Shown here piece after piece: positions 44,638 through 54,124 of a DNA stretch of 64,000 nt; position 1 is the first letter of the stretch; each line of letters starts with the position of its first letter. The stretch covers positions 124,001 to 188,000 of the forward strand of contig NZ_WBVS01000002.1 in assembly GCF_009193305.1 (NCBI RefSeq), given 5' to 3'. The position numbers and the translations under genes were made by a program. The notes under the pieces were generated by a model, which searched no databases, was not told where the DNA came from, and was given only the letters and a program-made list of their open reading frames with translations. The DNA comes from Bifidobacterium cebidarum (GTDB lineage: Bacteria > Actinomycetota > Actinomycetes > Actinomycetales > Bifidobacteriaceae).

Positions 44638-45705
44638 ATGACAATTGCAACACCGGAACGTTATGCCGAAATGCTTGACGCCGCCCGTCGCGGCGGATAC
44701 GCCTACCCTGCCATCAATGTGACCAGCTCGCAGACGCTGAACGCCGCATTGAAGGGCTTCGCCGATGCCGAATCGGACGGCATCATCCAGATTTCCGTGG
44801 GCGGCTCCGCATACGTCTCCGGCCAGGGCGTGAACGACCGTGTTACCGGTTCGCTGGCGCTCGCCGCATTCGCGCATGTGGTGGCGGCCAAGTACCCGAA
44901 CATCACCGTGGCGCTGCACACCGACCACTGCGCCAAGCAGTATCTGGACGAGTGGGTGCGCCCGCTGCTGGCCTATGAGGCGGACGAAGTGGCGCACGGC
45001 AAGGAGCCGACGTTCCAGTCGCACATGTGGGATGGCTCCACCGTGCCGCTGAAGGAGAACCTCGATATCGCCGAGGAGCTGCTGGAGAAGTCCCAGGCGG
45101 CGCACACCGTGCTGGAGATTGAGATCGGCGCGGTCGGCGGCGAGGAAGACGGCCACTCCGCCGAAATCAACGAGAAGCTCTACTCCACGCCGGAAGATGG
45201 CCTGGAAGTGGCCCGTCGCCTCGGGCTGGGGGAGCGCGGCCGCTACATGGCTGCGTTCACGTTCGGCAATGTGCATGGTGCGTATAAGCCCGGTGTGGTG
45301 AAGCTGCGCCCGGCACTGCTAGGTGAGATTCAGGCGCGCGTGGCCCGTGCGGTAGCGGAGGGCGAGCTGCCGAGCGCCTCCGGTCAGGTGGCGTTCCCGA
45401 ACGGCAAGCCGTTCGAGCTCGTGTTCCACGGCGGCTCCGGCTCTCGCCCGGAGGAGATCGCCGAGGCTGTGAGCTATGGCGTGGTCAAGATGAACATCGA
45501 CACCGATACGCAGTACGCGTTCACGCGCCCGATCGCCGACCACGTGTTCGAGAACTACGACAAGGTGCTGAAGATCGACGGCGAAGTGGGCGAGAAGAAG
45601 TTCTACGATCCGCGTTCCTGGGGTCGCAAGGCCGAGGCCGGCATGACCCAGCGCGTGATCGAGGCCTGCCAGCAGCTCGGTTCCGCGGGCAAGGCGCTGA
45701 AGTAG
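44638..45705 (+). CDS. fba: class II fructose-bisphosphate aldolase
   Basis: Zinc-dependent aldolase interconverting fructose-1,6-bisphosphate with the two triose phosphates. The 355-residue protein has the zinc motif HTDHC (94-98), the substrate region NVHGAYKPG, HGGSGSRPEEI and the NIDTDTQYAFT segment of the long (class IIA) type. Bifidobacteria use the fructose-6-phosphate phosphoketolase shunt rather than classical glycolysis, so the enzyme probably serves gluconeogenic flow to hexoses. It is monocistronic. Confidence 0.95.
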   Translation: MTIATPERYAEMLDAARRGGYAYPAINVTSSQTLNAALKGFADAESDGIIQISVGGSAYVSGQGVNDRVTGSLALAAFAHVVAAKYPNITVALHTDHCAKQYLDEWVRPLLAYEADEVAHGKEPTFQSHMWDGSTVPLKENLDIAEELLEKSQAAHTVLEIEIGAVGGEEDGHSAEINEKLYSTPEDGLEVARRLGLGERGRYMAAFTFGNVHGAYKPGVVKLRPALLGEIQARVARAVAEGELPSASGQVAFPNGKPFELVFHGGSGSRPEEIAEAVSYGVVKMNIDTDTQYAFTRPIADHVFENYDKVLKIDGEVGEKKFYDPRSWGRKAEAGMTQRVIEACQQLGSAGKALK

Positions 45706-45866
45706 GCGCGGCGGCGCTGTTCGGGCTCTCTACCTGCAGCGCCGCTTCCATCATCCCTCTTCAGATTCCTCCAGCTTCGTCGTTGCGGCAGCACTTGTTG
45801 GAATAGTCACGGTTATTGAGGCTTAAGGATGAGCCTTTGAGCCTTCAGGAAAGGAATGGTGGAATC

Positions 45867-46736
45867 ATGGCACTGGAGAATCTGGAGAATGGCCCTCGCC
45901 TGCTGGCGTCGGAAGTCGTGCAGGAGATCGTGCGGCGTATTGTGCGCGACACGAGCAAGATGGCTGTCTCATTCACGCCTGAACTTGACGTACGCCCCGA
46001 TTTGCTGGGGAATTTCGTCGGAGGCGATTCGTATTGGTCGCCCCAAGGTGAACCGGTCACATCCGCATCTGGCGATCCGCTCTATCCGCTGATGCAGATT
46101 CGTTGTTCGGAACCCAGTCTGCCGGGATACCCCACGCGGGGGCTGCTGCAGTTCTTCATCGGCACGGACGTCTCATACGGTCGCGATTTATCCGCCGATT
46201 ACGAGAGCGAAGCCGACAACGACAACCGGTGTGTGCGTTATATTCCCGAGGTACCATCCGTGCTTAGCGGCGGTGAAATCGTGCGACTCCCGCATATCGG
46301 AACTGATTCAGCCCTCGATTTGCGCACGCCGTTTAAGTCGAATTTCTATGGTTGCGCGCTGCGGCCAACGCTTATCGAAGATCCCGTGTCGCATGAATGC
46401 GACGAGTTCGAGCCCGCGTATGAAAGCGTTATTGCGGAGTTCGACCCCGCTGTAATTGAGGCGGCCGAGGCTGCTGTGGGCGATCTCGAGCAGGCGGTGA
46501 TGGACGAACTCAACGCAGTGTCTCCCGGGTCATGGTTCCAGATGGGCGGCCACCCGGTGTTCACGCAGTCTGACGTGCGCGAGGACTATGACGACGAGCT
46601 TGTGCTGCTGAAGATGGATAGCTACGACGACGTGCTGATGTGGGGCGACTCCGGTTGCGCGAACTTCCTCATCCGCCGTGAAGACCTCGAACAGTTGGAC
46701 TTCTCCCATGTGCTGTATACGTGGGATTGCCTCTGA
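45867..46736 (+). CDS. YwqG-like (DUF1963) protein
   Basis: A 289-residue soluble protein. The segment SYWSPQGEPVTS, LMQIRCSEPSLPGYPTRGLLQFFIG, and the end RMGDS-like DVLMWGDSGCANFLI with a tail of bulky residues match the YwqG/DUF1963 layout, a family of unknown function. I choose the ATG at 45867, preceded by a purine-rich stretch; the frame is open for 17 codons upstream. It shows no signal peptide and no operon partner. Confidence 0.75.
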   Translation: MALENLENGPRLLASEVVQEIVRRIVRDTSKMAVSFTPELDVRPDLLGNFVGGDSYWSPQGEPVTSASGDPLYPLMQIRCSEPSLPGYPTRGLLQFFIGTDVSYGRDLSADYESEADNDNRCVRYIPEVPSVLSGGEIVRLPHIGTDSALDLRTPFKSNFYGCALRPTLIEDPVSHECDEFEPAYESVIAEFDPAVIEAAEAAVGDLEQAVMDELNAVSPGSWFQMGGHPVFTQSDVREDYDDELVLLKMDSYDDVLMWGDSGCANFLIRREDLEQLDFSHVLYTWDCL

Positions 46737-46746
46737 ATTCCCTGAC

Positions 46747-46857
46747 TTCCCGAATTTCTTGCACTGAGTTGGTGTAAGTGCAAAGAATTTGGGTGGAGAG
46801 GCCTAATCTCCGGAATTTCTTGCACTGAGAGGTCCGTAGTGCAAGAAATTCGGGAGG
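46747..46857. repeat. two intergenic palindromes (CCGAATTTCTTGCACT family)
   Basis: Unit A (46747-46795) and unit B (46807-46855) are each a hairpin of arms CCGAATTTCTTGCACT / AGTGCAAGAAATTCGG with loops of about 10 bases. Unit B is nearly perfect. A decayed third half (ATTTCCGTAAATTCTGGCGC) follows near 46867. The same family occurs at 3882-3963, 43 kb away, again right after a gene end. Confidence 0.85.
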
Positions 46858-47131
46858 TTGCGGCAGATTTCCGTAAATTCTGGCGCGAATCGTCTCTAAC
46901 GTCTCAGCGCAACACCCGTGAACCACTGCTTATTTCGCCCAGCCGCCGCCCGGCCGCCGGAAGAACAAAACCGTGAGACCGCCCCTTCCGCGAGTAGAGG
47001 CCGTAAGGTAACCTAGTCCCCGGCGGAAAACGCACGTGACGATGCGCCGACAGCGCGTACCAAAGCAGTACCAACCAGTACAGAACACGTGCAATACAAC
47101 GTACAACAGTGTGCAAATCGGGGAGGCCAAC

Positions 47132-48418
47132 ATGCCTGGAATTGTTCTTATTGGTGCCCAGTGGGGCGACGAAGGTAAAGGCAAGGCAACCGATCTGATC
47201 GGCACCAAGGTCGATTACGTCGCACGTTTCAACGGCGGCAACAACGCTGGCCATAGCGTGGTGGTCGGCAACGAATCCTACGCACTGCACCTGCTGCCCT
47301 CCGGCATCATCAACCCGCACCTGACCCCGGTGATCGGCAACGGCGTCGTGGTCGACCCGGAAGTGCTGTTCCAGGAGATCGACGGCCTTGAGGCCCGTGG
47401 CATCGACTGCTCCCACTTGAAGGTGAGCGAGGCCGCGCACATCATCGCCCCATACCACCGCACGCTCGACAAGGTGACCGAACGCTTCCTCGGCAAGCAC
47501 AAGATCGGCACCACCGGCCGCGGCATTGGCCCGGCCTACGCGGACAAGATCAACCGCGTCGGCATCCGCGTGCACGACCTGTTCAACGCCAAGCACCTGC
47601 ACGACAAGGTGGAGGCCAGCCTGCACCAGAAGAACCAGATGCTGGTCAAGCTCTACAACCGCCGCCCGATCGACGTGGACCAGACCACCGACGAGCTGCT
47701 CAAGCTCGGCGAACGCCTGAAGCCGTACGTGGCCAACACCGGCCTGATTCTCAACAAGGCACTCGATGAAGGCAAGACCGTACTGTTCGAAGGCGCTCAG
47801 GCCACCATGCTGGATGTGGACCACGGCACCTACCCGTTCGTCACCTCCTCCAACCCGACCGCCGGCGGCGCCTGCACCGGCACCGGCGTCGGCCCCACCA
47901 AGATCACCCGTGTGATCGGCGTCTCCAAGGCGTATGTGACCCGCGTGGGCGAAGGCCCGTTCCCCACCGAGCTGTTCGACGAGTCCGGCGAATGGCTGCG
48001 CCAGCAGGGCCATGAGTTCGGCGTGACCACCGGTCGCCCGCGTCGTTGCGGCTGGTTCGACGCCGTCGTGAACCGCTACGCCTCCCAGGTCAACGGCCTG
48101 ACCGACATCGTGCTCACCAAGCTCGATGTGCTCACCGGCCTCAAGGAAATCCCGATCTGCGTGGCTTACGACGTGGATGGCGAACGCCACGACGATATGC
48201 CGACCGATCAGGCAGCTTTCGCCGCCGCCAAGCCGATTTACGAGACCATGCCGGGCTGGGACGAGGACATCTCCAACTGCCACACGTTCGAAGAGCTGCC
48301 CGCCACCTGCCAGGATTACGTGAAGCGCCTCGAGGAGCTCAGCAACTGCCGCATCTCCGCCATCGGCACCGGCCCGCAGCGTGATCACATCATCTCCGTG
48401 CACTCGCTGATCGACTGA
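47132..48418 (+). CDS. purA: adenylosuccinate synthetase
   Basis: Joins IMP and aspartate with GTP hydrolysis, the first step from IMP to AMP. The 428-residue protein begins [18 protein letters not shown] with the P-loop (GDEGKGK, about residues 12-18), and has the conserved [19 protein letters not shown] and [11 protein letters not shown] motifs. GGGGAGG fixes the ATG at 47132; the open frame reaches 32 codons upstream into a region of repeats. Confidence 0.97.
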   Translation: MPGIVLIGAQWGDEGKGKATDLIGTKVDYVARFNGGNNAGHSVVVGNESYALHLLPSGIINPHLTPVIGNGVVVDPEVLFQEIDGLEARGIDCSHLKVSEAAHIIAPYHRTLDKVTERFLGKHKIGTTGRGIGPAYADKINRVGIRVHDLFNAKHLHDKVEASLHQKNQMLVKLYNRRPIDVDQTTDELLKLGERLKPYVANTGLILNKALDEGKTVLFEGAQATMLDVDHGTYPFVTSSNPTAGGACTGTGVGPTKITRVIGVSKAYVTRVGEGPFPTELFDESGEWLRQQGHEFGVTTGRPRRCGWFDAVVNRYASQVNGLTDIVLTKLDVLTGLKEIPICVAYDVDGERHDDMPTDQAAFAAAKPIYETMPGWDEDISNCHTFEELPATCQDYVKRLEELSNCRISAIGTGPQRDHIISVHSLID

Positions 48419-48457
48419 GCGCGATCCCTGAGACGCTTACTCAGCTGAGACGCAATC

Positions 48458-49423
48458 ATGTCTGATTCAGAACAAAGTGCCGGTGCCGGGAGCGCCAGAT
48501 CCAATAATGCAGCCACCGAGCCGCAGCCCAGTACGATGGAGATCTCTGCGGCTCAGGTGCGCGCGCAAGCCATGCCCAAGCCGCAGGGTGCCGCAGCCGC
48601 AGCCAATCCGCCGAAGATTCCGCTGGCCCCGATGAAGAAGATGCAGGCGCGATTCAATCCGCTGGCCGACGGCATGGTCTACCTCGTGGTCTTCCTCGGC
48701 GGTACCCTGGGCACGGCAATGCGTTACGGATTGAGCTTCCTGGTGCCGGCCGCCGCGCAGCCGTTAGGCTTCTGGCATTCCTTCCACCTGCCCACGTTCA
48801 TTGCGAATATGTTCGCATGCTTCATCTTCGCGTGCCTGACCTCATATCTTTCGCAGGCGGCGTGGATTCGCAAACGTACGCGCCAGCTGGTCTCCCGCGG
48901 CTTCGGCATGGGCATGTGCGGCGGCTTCTCCACGCTCTCCGCACTGGCGATCGAGGAACTGACCTCGCTGCAAACAAGCCATGTGCTCGGCGCTGTGTTC
49001 TATCTGCTCTTCAGCTTCGTATGCGGTCTGATTGTCGCCGCGGTCGGTGCCAAGCTTGGGCTTGTGCTGACCGCGCGTAAAACCGCTCGCCTGGCTGCTG
49101 AGGCATTGCAGCGGCAGCAGGCGCAAGGTGGGCCGGGTCGCCATGTGACCGTTGGCGAAACCGTGCTGCTCAACGCAACTGATTCAGCCGTTTCGAATCA
49201 CTCGGCCGATGCATTGGCGACTGCTGCTCCTGTGCCGGTTGCTGCGGATGAGCCATCCGCCATTGCCGGCGGTGCTCAACCATCGGCTGATATGCCGGGC
49301 GATGTTCCGGCATCCCCGGTGATTCCAGCCGCAGCGACACCCGTCGAACCATCCTTTGAGCCGGCGCCGATCACCGATGAAATCCCCCTTACCGGAGACC
49401 CGACCACCGGGGAGGCCCACTGA
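48458..49423 (+). CDS. crcB: CrcB/FluC fluoride channel with long polar extensions
   Basis: A fluoride-export channel subunit. The CrcB core (about residues 70-205) shows GGTLGTAMRYGLS, FIANMFACF and GMCGGFSTLSALAIEE, with four membrane helices. It is extended by about 65 Ala/Pro-rich residues before the core and about 115 after it, giving 321 residues against the usual 120-130. It overlaps the second crcB by one base, and the two probably form a heterodimeric channel. No fluoride riboswitch fits the 39-base gap behind purA. Confidence 0.88.
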   Translation: MSDSEQSAGAGSARSNNAATEPQPSTMEISAAQVRAQAMPKPQGAAAAANPPKIPLAPMKKMQARFNPLADGMVYLVVFLGGTLGTAMRYGLSFLVPAAAQPLGFWHSFHLPTFIANMFACFIFACLTSYLSQAAWIRKRTRQLVSRGFGMGMCGGFSTLSALAIEELTSLQTSHVLGAVFYLLFSFVCGLIVAAVGAKLGLVLTARKTARLAAEALQRQQAQGGPGRHVTVGETVLLNATDSAVSNHSADALATAAPVPVAADEPSAIAGGAQPSADMPGDVPASPVIPAAATPVEPSFEPAPITDEIPLTGDPTTGEAH

Positions 49424-49794
49424 TGACGTACTTGCTCGTGTGCCTGTGCGGCGGCCTCGGCGCCACCGCGCGTTTCGTGCTGAACACGTCGATTCAGCAG
49501 ATGTGGAAGAAGCTGTTCCCGCTCTCTACGTTCGTCATCAACGTGATCGCCACATTCTGCGCTGGCCTGGCCGCCGCCGCGTATGCGCAGCAGGTGGTGC
49601 CGGAATCCACGTATCTGCTGTTCGTAACCGGCTTCCTCGGTGGTTTCTCCACGTTCTCCACGGCGATTAACGAAATGGTTTCGCTGTTCCGCAATCGGCA
49701 TTTTGGCATTGCGTTGTTCTATGTGATTGCCACCATCGTGGTGCCGATTATCTGCGTGACTCTCGGCTGGCTTGTCGGCAGTCTCGCGCACTAA
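49423..49794 (+). CDS. crcB: CrcB/FluC fluoride channel, short partner
   Basis: A 123-residue CrcB protein of standard length with GGLGATARFVLN, FVINVIATF and TGFLGGFSTFSTAINE. Its ATG overlaps the previous stop codon (TGATG), so it is translated in tandem with the long CrcB. Paired, non-identical crcB genes are common in Gram-positive bacteria and form antiparallel heterodimers. Confidence 0.93.
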   Translation: MTYLLVCLCGGLGATARFVLNTSIQQMWKKLFPLSTFVINVIATFCAGLAAAAYAQQVVPESTYLLFVTGFLGGFSTFSTAINEMVSLFRNRHFGIALFYVIATIVVPIICVTLGWLVGSLAH

Positions 49795-49877
49795 GCCCCA
49801 GCGCTACGTTATGCGCGTGTAACGAATCGCGCGCCCGGTAACGCAAGAGAAACCTCAGCGCAACGGCATGCGTGGAT

Positions 49878-49913
49878 TGTCCCTCTAGGTTGAAAATCAA
49901 TCCAGAGAGGACA
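49878..49913 (+). promoter_or_regulatory. hairpin covering the livH ribosome binding site
   Basis: TGTCC.CTCT at 49878-49886 can pair with AGAGAGGACA at 49904-49913 through an inner helix TTGA/TCAA. The ribosome binding site GAGAGGA of the following gene is inside the stem, five to six bases before its ATG. The fold could limit translation until opened. Confidence 0.55.
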
Positions 49914-49918
49914 GTTAT

Positions 49919-51355
49919 ATGACAGCCGTAACTCCATCAGTGCGGCGTCATCGACTGGGATTATTGCTGCTACCCGCAATTTTCGCCCTATTGATGGCGC
50001 TATGTATCAGTCTTACTTCGCCAAGCCTCGCATTTGCAGCCGAGGCCGTTCCCACCTGCAATCCAACCGCGACCAACGGATGCGTCAACGGCATCCTGCA
50101 GGACGCCAATAAACAGCCCATCGCCAACGTTGAGCTCAAACTTTCCGGCAAGGAATCCGCCACCACGACCACAGATGCACAAGGCAACTGGGCGTTCTCG
50201 GTCTCCGCGGACGGCACATACACTGTGACCATGGACGAATCCGTGGCCAAGCAATATGGTCTCAAAGCCGCGACGGCACAAGTCGAAATCGAAAAGAACA
50301 GTTTCGACAAAGCCCGTCAGGTGGTCAGGTTTGATAAGCCCGCGCCGGCCTCCGCATCGTCCAGCGTCGGCGGCAGCACGGGCAAAGCACAATCCGGGAA
50401 CTCCGGGGCAAACGGCTCGACCAGCTCCAGCGACACGGCAACCACCACCAACGGTTCCGCAATCGGCGCCAACATCGGCAAACGCATCTGGCAGCAGCTG
50501 TTCTCCGGCATCATTTTCGGTCTGGTGCTTGGCCTGATGAGCGTGGGCATGAACCTGGTGTATGGCACCACAGGCCTGAGCTCCTTCTCCCATGGCGAGC
50601 AGGTCTCGCTCGGCGGCCTGATGGCCTACGTCGGCACCCAGGTGCTGCATTGGCCGCTCATCCCCTCCGCCATCTTCGCCGTGCTCATCGGCGCGCTCAC
50701 CGGCTGGATCCAAAACGAACTGATCTGGGCGCCGCTGCGCCGCAAGCGCGTGGGCACGATGCAGCAGATGATCGTGACCATCGGCCTATCGATGGCGTTG
50801 CAGTACACCTTCCAGTTCTTCTTCGGCGGCGATATCAAGGGCATCACCAAATCGGTGCCCGCCAGCTTCAACCTTGGTCCGGTCACCACCGATGCGCCAA
50901 CGTTGATCGCGGCGACCATCGCCATCATCGTCATCGTCGGCGTGAGCCTGTTCCTCTATCGCACCAGATTGGGCCGCGCCACGCGAGCCGTTTCCGATAA
51001 TGCCGCGCTTGCCGCAGCCTCCGGCATCAATGTGGAACAAGTCGTGCGCATCGTATGGATTCTCTCCTGCGCCATGGCGGCGCTCTCAGGCGTACTGCTC
51101 GGCATATACCTGAACGGCATCTCATGGAACACCGGCGCAACCCTACTGCTCCTGATGTTCGCGGCAGTCACTTTGGGCGGCCTCGGCACAGCGAATGGCG
51201 CGCTCGTCGGCTCCCTGATCATCGGCATTGTGGCGGATATGAGCTCGCTCATCATCCCCAATGACATGCGTTACGCCAGCGCTCTGGCGATTCTTATCAT
51301 CGTTCTGCTGATTCGCCCGCAAGGACTTTTCGGCAAGCAGCAAAGGGTGGGCTGA
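49919..51355 (+). CDS. livH: LivH-type branched-chain amino-acid ABC permease with exported N-terminal domain
   Basis: A 478-residue protein. Residues 1-40 are a signal peptide (ending AFAAEA). Residues of about 45-140 form a beta-sandwich resembling carboxypeptidase-regulatory/Cna-B folds (GILQDANKQPIANVELKL, TTDAQGNWAFSV). A Ser/Thr/Gly linker follows to about 180. The rest is a complete LivH permease with eight or so helices (FGLVLGLMSVGMNLVYGTTG). Canonical LivH is about 300 residues, so the exported domain is an addition. It is the first gene of a liv operon; the gap to livM is three bases. Confidence 0.9.
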   Translation: MTAVTPSVRRHRLGLLLLPAIFALLMALCISLTSPSLAFAAEAVPTCNPTATNGCVNGILQDANKQPIANVELKLSGKESATTTTDAQGNWAFSVSADGTYTVTMDESVAKQYGLKAATAQVEIEKNSFDKARQVVRFDKPAPASASSSVGGSTGKAQSGNSGANGSTSSSDTATTTNGSAIGANIGKRIWQQLFSGIIFGLVLGLMSVGMNLVYGTTGLSSFSHGEQVSLGGLMAYVGTQVLHWPLIPSAIFAVLIGALTGWIQNELIWAPLRRKRVGTMQQMIVTIGLSMALQYTFQFFFGGDIKGITKSVPASFNLGPVTTDAPTLIAATIAIIVIVGVSLFLYRTRLGRATRAVSDNAALAAASGINVEQVVRIVWILSCAMAALSGVLLGIYLNGISWNTGATLLLLMFAAVTLGGLGTANGALVGSLIIGIVADMSSLIIPNDMRYASALAILIIVLLIRPQGLFGKQQRVG

Positions 51356-51358
51356 ATC

Positions 51359-52342
51359 ATGGATTTCCTCACTATTATTTCCGATACGCTGGGCGAGCTC
51401 ATCGCCCCGACCACCGCGGCCTATGTGCTGGCCGCCATCGGACTCAATATTCACTTCGGCATGACCGGCCTGATGAATATGGGCCAGGCGGGATTCATGC
51501 TGCTGGGCGCCTACGGATTCGCCGTCACCCAGTCGATGGGCGCGAACCTGTTCGCCTCGGTGTGCGCGGCCATCGCGCTCGCTGTGATTTACGCGCTGCT
51601 GCTCGGTATCCCGACCCTGAAACTTGGGCCTGATTATCTGGCCATGGTGACGCTTGCCGCCGCCGAAATCATCCGCATTGTGGGCCGGTCCACGGCCATG
51701 ACCAAGATCACCGGCGGCTCCGCTGGCATCTCGCCGCAGGATTTCACCACCCAGTTCGAGGGCACGTCGCCGCTGCCCAATGGTGCGACGACGTTCCTGC
51801 TGTGGACCTACAACAACAACATCGCGAATTCCTGGTGGCTGCGCATCGTGGCCTGGGTGCTGGTGGCCGTGGCCGCACTGCTGTGCTGGCGTTGGTTCCA
51901 CTCCCCGTGGGGGCGCGTGCTCAAAGGCATCCGCGAGGACGAGAACGCGATTCGCTCGCTTGGCAAGAACGTGACCACCTACAAGATGCAAGCGCTGATT
52001 CTGGGCGGTATCTTCGGTGCGCTTGGCGGCATCATCTTCGTGCTACCGCGCTCGGTGCAGCCTGATTCACTGGGCCGTGCGGTGACGTTCTACACATGGA
52101 CGATTCTGCTGCTCGGTGGCGCGGCCACGATTTTCGGCCCGATTCTGGGCTCCTGCCTGCTGTGGGTGCTGCTCACCTTCGTCAAGGAACTGATGCGCGG
52201 GGCCATTCCGGATACGGTGATCTCCTCGAACCAGGTGGAATCGCTCGGTTGGGTGATCGTCGGTGTGGCCCTGATGTGCCTCGTGATATTCAGACCGCAA
52301 GGCCTCCTGGGAGACCGAAAGGAGCTGGCGTTCGATGCGTGA
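51359..52342 (+). CDS. livM: LivM-type branched-chain amino-acid ABC permease
   Basis: A 327-residue second permease subunit with the LivM signatures IGLNIHFGMTGLMNMGQAGF and GRVLKGIREDENAIRSLGKN, which is the cytoplasmic coupling region that contacts the ATPases. It lies three bases after livH and overlaps livG by eight bases. Together with livH it forms the channel of a branched-chain or related amino-acid importer. Confidence 0.93.
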   Translation: MDFLTIISDTLGELIAPTTAAYVLAAIGLNIHFGMTGLMNMGQAGFMLLGAYGFAVTQSMGANLFASVCAAIALAVIYALLLGIPTLKLGPDYLAMVTLAAAEIIRIVGRSTAMTKITGGSAGISPQDFTTQFEGTSPLPNGATTFLLWTYNNNIANSWWLRIVAWVLVAVAALLCWRWFHSPWGRVLKGIREDENAIRSLGKNVTTYKMQALILGGIFGALGGIIFVLPRSVQPDSLGRAVTFYTWTILLLGGAATIFGPILGSCLLWVLLTFVKELMRGAIPDTVISSNQVESLGWVIVGVALMCLVIFRPQGLLGDRKELAFDA

Positions 52343-53312
52343 ATCACATGAAGTAAAGCCTGAGACAAAGCCATTCCAAGACCTTGCCAAGTGGGCCACC
52401 AAAGCGCCGGAAGGCGAGAAACTGATCTCCACCGCCTATGGCGATAAAGTCACCAAAGACCTGCAGTTCGTGGACAACGAGCCCGGTGTGCACAAGCCCG
52501 ACCCGATTCTGGTAGCGGACCATGTGACCCGCAAATTCGGCGGCATGACCGCCGTGGATGTCGAGCATTTCGAAATCGAACGCCATGGCATCACCGCCCT
52601 GATTGGCCCGAACGGCGCCGGCAAAACCACGCTCTTCAACCTGATGACCGGTTTCGATACGCCGAACACCGGCGAATGGCGATTCGATGGGCGAGACATG
52701 GCCCATATGCAGCCTGAGAAAGTGGCGCGCATGGGCATGGTCCGCACCTTCCAGCTCACCAAAGTGATGAGCCGTCTGACCGTGCTCGACAACATGCTGC
52801 TCAGTGCCCCCGTGCAGCCGGGCGAAGGCATGTTCCGCTCGCTGATTCCAGGATTGTGGAAGAAACAGGAACAGGCGAACATCGACAAAGCCGAGGCTCT
52901 GCTCGAACGATTCCTGCTCATCAACAAGAAGGATGACTTCGCCGGCTCGCTTTCCGGCGGCCAGCGCAAACTGCTCGAAATGGCGCGTGCGCTGATGCGC
53001 GACCCGAAGCTCGTGATGTTGGACGAGCCGATGGCCGGCGTCAACCCGGCGCTGAAGCAATCGCTATTGGATCACATCATGTCGCTGCGCGAGGAAGGCA
53101 CCACCGTGCTGTTCGTCGAGCATGACATCAACATGGTGCGCCATATCGCCGACTGGGTCACCGTAATGGCCGAAGGCAAGATCGTGGCCGAAGGCCAGCC
53201 GAAGTCCGTGATGAACGATCCGGCTGTGATCGATGCCTATCTGGGCGCGCATGCCAACATCGATCTTGGCGATGATTCCGTCCTCGATTTGAAGGAAAGC
53301 GAGGAGCACTGA
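52335..53312 (+). CDS. livG: LivG-type ABC ATPase
   Basis: A 325-residue ATPase subunit with Walker A GPNGAGKTT, signature LSGGQRK, Walker B LVMLDEP and the LivG-specific C-terminus ending in the AYLG motif. About 60 unusual residues precede the ABC core (PETKPFQDLAKWA). It overlaps livM by eight bases and its stop overlaps the livF start by one base. Confidence 0.93.
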   Translation: MRESHEVKPETKPFQDLAKWATKAPEGEKLISTAYGDKVTKDLQFVDNEPGVHKPDPILVADHVTRKFGGMTAVDVEHFEIERHGITALIGPNGAGKTTLFNLMTGFDTPNTGEWRFDGRDMAHMQPEKVARMGMVRTFQLTKVMSRLTVLDNMLLSAPVQPGEGMFRSLIPGLWKKQEQANIDKAEALLERFLLINKKDDFAGSLSGGQRKLLEMARALMRDPKLVMLDEPMAGVNPALKQSLLDHIMSLREEGTTVLFVEHDINMVRHIADWVTVMAEGKIVAEGQPKSVMNDPAVIDAYLGAHANIDLGDDSVLDLKESEEH

Positions 53313-54124
53313 TGACTGGAACTGTAACTGAAACTGCACCGGACACCCGCCCACGTTCCGAAATCCACGTTGGGGAGCCGGCCGGTGAGCCATTGCTCGA
53401 CGCAGTGGATCTGGTGGCCGGCTACCTGCCCGGCGTCAATATCCTGAACGGCGCCTCGCTCACCCTGCATCAAGGTGAGATCGTGGGCATCATCGGGCCG
53501 AATGGTGCCGGCAAATCCACATTGCTGAAGTCCCTGTTCGGCTTGGTGCATATCCATTCCGGCAAGCTGATCTTCAAAGGCAACGACATCACCAACCTGC
53601 GTGCCGACAAGCTCGTCTCCCTCGGCGTGGGCTTCGTGCCTCAGACCGAGAACGTGTTCCCCTCGCTGACCATCGCCGAAAACCTGCATATGGGCGCCTA
53701 CCAAGCGCCCAAAAAGTTCAACGAACGATTTGACTACGTCTGTTCGATCTTCCCCAAGTTGGAGCAGCGCAAGGACCAACTCGCTGGCTCACTTTCCGGC
53801 GGTGAACGGCAGATGGTGGCGATGGCCCGCGCCCTGATGATGAACCCGTCCGTCTTGTTGCTGGACGAACCCTCCGCCGGCTTGTCCCCGATGCTGCAGG
53901 ATGAGACCTTCATCCGTGTGCGTCAGGTCAACAAAGCCGGTGTTTCCGTGATCATCGTCGAACAGAACGCTCGCCGCTGTCTGCAGATCTGCGACCGTGG
54001 TTACGTGCTCGACCAAGGGCGCAACGCGTATTCCGGCCGCGGGCGCGACCTGCTCAATGACCCGAAGGTGATCTCACTGTACTTGGGCAACCTCGAACAG
54101 GAAGTCGCCGAAGAAGGTCGCTGA
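53312..54124 (+). CDS. livF: LivF-type ABC ATPase
   Basis: A 270-residue ATPase with Walker A GPNGAGKST, signature LSGGERQM and Walker B VLLLDEPSAGL, typical of LivF. It starts inside the livG stop (TGATG) with GAGGAG upstream. Its last nine bases belong to a 51-bp sequence that recurs 213 bp downstream. Confidence 0.93.
   Translation: MTGTVTETAPDTRPRSEIHVGEPAGEPLLDAVDLVAGYLPGVNILNGASLTLHQGEIVGIIGPNGAGKSTLLKSLFGLVHIHSGKLIFKGNDITNLRADKLVSLGVGFVPQTENVFPSLTIAENLHMGAYQAPKKFNERFDYVCSIFPKLEQRKDQLAGSLSGGERQMVAMARALMMNPSVLLLDEPSAGLSPMLQDETFIRVRQVNKAGVSVIIVEQNARRCLQICDRGYVLDQGRNAYSGRGRDLLNDPKVISLYLGNLEQEVAEEGR

Noticed and set aside
48419..48457. Fluoride riboswitch ahead of crcB
   Set aside because: The gap is only 39 bases, too short for the aptamer, and no matching consensus was found upstream.
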